A stretch of DNA of 7,285 bases from positions 1 to 7,285 of the forward strand of contig WFWQ01000003.1 in assembly GCA_015491015.1 (NCBI GenBank). Reading direction: 5' to 3'. The notes below the pieces were generated by a model that was not told where the DNA came from, ran no database searches, and worked only from the letters and a program-made list of their open reading frames with translations. This document shows positions 6,190-7,285 of the stretch, in pieces. A program made the position numbers and the translations under genes. This DNA is from Patescibacteria group bacterium (GTDB lineage: Bacteria; Patescibacteriota; Minisyncoccia; Minisyncoccales; S141-161). Numbering within the stretch: position 1 is the stretch's first letter; every line of letters starts with the position of its first letter.

Positions 6190-7285
6190 ATGACCTTTCC
6201 AAAGGCTAATATAGTAATAGGAATACCAACCTTTATGGAAGCAGATACTATTCCTAAAGTAGTCTTAGCTGTAGATCAAGGGTTAAAAACTTATTATCCA
6301 AGATTTAAAGGTTTAATTGTAAATTCTGATAGAAATTCTCCCGATGGAACTAAAGAAGCCTTTTTACAAACCAAAACCTTCAACCAAAAAGTCTATATAT
6401 CCACCTCAAAACCTGGCAAAGGGAGAGGATTAAAGCTTATCTTTGAAATCTTTCTGCAAACTAAAGCTAAAGCTTTAATGATTATAGATGGGGATATGAT
6501 GAGCTGCCAACCAAATTGGGTAAAGAAGCTTTTAGATCCTATTTTCAATCGCAAAGCCTCTCATGTGCTTCCTTTTTATCTAAGAGCAGAATATGACGGA
6601 TCTATAACTAATCACCTCTGTTATCCCATAGTATATGGAGTTTTAGGAAAAGATATCAGGCAACCTATTGGCGGAGAGATGGCTTTTTCTAGGAAAGTAG
6701 TAGAGAATTTTCTCAAAGCCAAATGGCCTAAAGAAGCTCTCACTTACGGAGTTGATATTTTTATGACTCTAACTTCGATCTCTAATCAGGAAAAGATTAT
6801 CCAAGTCAATTTAGGAAAAAGAGAACATAAGAGCTCTGAGCCTAAATTATATCGGATGTTCAAAGAGGTAGCTGAAACCTTGTTTGAACTTTTAGAAGAA
6901 AAAGAAAACTTTTGGAAAAAGAAAATTTCCAAAGTAGAAAGAGTTCCAATTTTATTTAAAAAAGAAAAAGTTTCCCCCCCTGAAGTGGCTATTCATTACA
7001 AAAGCCTGAAAGCACTTTGTTTAAAAGAATTCAAAAAAGAAAGATCTAAAATTAAAAATTACCTAAAACAACTTTATCCTGAGATAAGCAAAGCATTAAA
7101 TCCTAAAAACTTAAATTTAAACTCTCAACTTTGGATCAAAATTCTAATTGAAAGCATAAAAGAAAATAAGACTACTCCTTCCCAAAAAGCTTTAATTTTG
7201 AGACCTCTCTATTTAGCGAGATTCCTAACCTTTTATAAAGAAACTTTAGATCTCTCTTTCAAAGAAGCAGAAAGAGAGATAAAAG
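6190..7285 (+). CDS. GT-A glycosyltransferase, mannosylglycerate/glucosylglycerate synthase-like (3' end cut off)
   Basis: Probable cytoplasmic, retaining, metal-dependent sugar transferase. I translated 365 codons plus one base with no stop; relatives are about 400 residues, so little is missing. Visible in order: an N-terminal nucleotide-sugar fold (IVIGIPTFMEADT at 8-20), DRNSPDGT at 47-54, KPGKGRG at 74-80, the DxD metal motif DGD at 100-102, YDGSITN at 135-141, QPIGGE at 158-163, GVDI at 187-190 and REHKSS at 211-216 with H213 as likely third metal ligand. KPGKG, DxD, QPxGGE, GxD and the late histidine recur in the same order in Rhodothermus marinus mannosylglycerate synthase (GT78, recalled from memory). 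The helical C-terminal part, with ALILRPLYLARFLTFYKET at about 334-352, fits the same group. The sugar and acceptor cannot be read from the sequence. The ATG at 6190 is chosen, but a TTG at 6181 has the better ribosome-binding site. A run of seven C at 6974-6980 is odd for this AT-rich gene. Confidence 0.82.
   Translation, partial: MTFPKANIVIGIPTFMEADTIPKVVLAVDQGLKTYYPRFKGLIVNSDRNSPDGTKEAFLQTKTFNQKVYISTSKPGKGRGLKLIFEIFLQTKAKALMIIDGDMMSCQPNWVKKLLDPIFNRKASHVLPFYLRAEYDGSITNHLCYPIVYGVLGKDIRQPIGGEMAFSRKVVENFLKAKWPKEALTYGVDIFMTLTSISNQEKIIQVNLGKREHKSSEPKLYRMFKEVAETLFELLEEKENFWKKKISKVERVPILFKKEKVSPPEVAIHYKSLKALCLKEFKKERSKIKNYLKQLYPEISKALNPKNLNLNSQLWIKILIESIKENKTTPSQKALILRPLYLARFLTFYKETLDLSFKEAEREIK

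Overview
The window is AT-rich (roughly one third G+C by eye) and densely coded. It most likely comes from a small-genome bacterium of the Candidate Phyla Radiation (Patescibacteria), perhaps near Microgenomates. This assignment is inference. It rests on the leucyl-tRNA synthetase, whose HIGH signature reads HVGN in a context (PYPSAEGLHVGNMYAF) that I associate with that group; on an ABC exporter whose HlyD-like subunit has a helix-rich insertion of a kind I associate with the group; and on scarce Shine-Dalgarno sequences. No marker gene settles the point.

Layout. Bases 1-2236 (minus strand) carry leuS, open throughout, with its C-terminal end cut off by the left edge. Bases 2237-2654 hold no intact gene of normal size. 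They contain two protein-like but broken or very short reading frames on the minus strand, a promoter-like sequence and small inverted repeats. Bases 2655-6121 (minus strand) form a three-gene operon read in the order HlyD/MacA-like membrane fusion protein, MacB-type ATPase, MacB/FtsX-type permease. The genes are separated by 12 bases and then overlap by 4 bases. A 68-base divergent promoter region follows. From 6190 to the right edge, on the plus strand, runs a GT-A glycosyltransferase related to mannosylglycerate/glucosylglycerate synthases, also incomplete.

How the genes work together. The three ABC genes should build one tripartite-type export or extrusion complex in the cytoplasmic membrane. 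The ATPase powers it, the permease forms the mechanotransmitting membrane part, and the HlyD-like protein forms the extracytoplasmic conduit. The substrate cannot be told. leuS is housekeeping and lies downstream of the operon on the same strand, so read-through is possible, but it appears to have its own promoter. The glycosyltransferase is transcribed away from the operon and may make a glyceryl-glycoside compatible solute or a related glycoside.

The least ordinary part is the 2.24-2.65 kb pocket. It has a 79-residue protein-like frame that seems broken by a dinucleotide slip. It also has a 29-codon leucine-rich mini-ORF (LKLLLLF at its end) placed directly between a promoter-like sequence and leuS. 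The mini-ORF can be read either as the front of a decayed nucleotidyltransferase or as a leucine-sensing leader peptide. I see no CRISPR array, tRNA, rRNA, insertion sequence or defence system.
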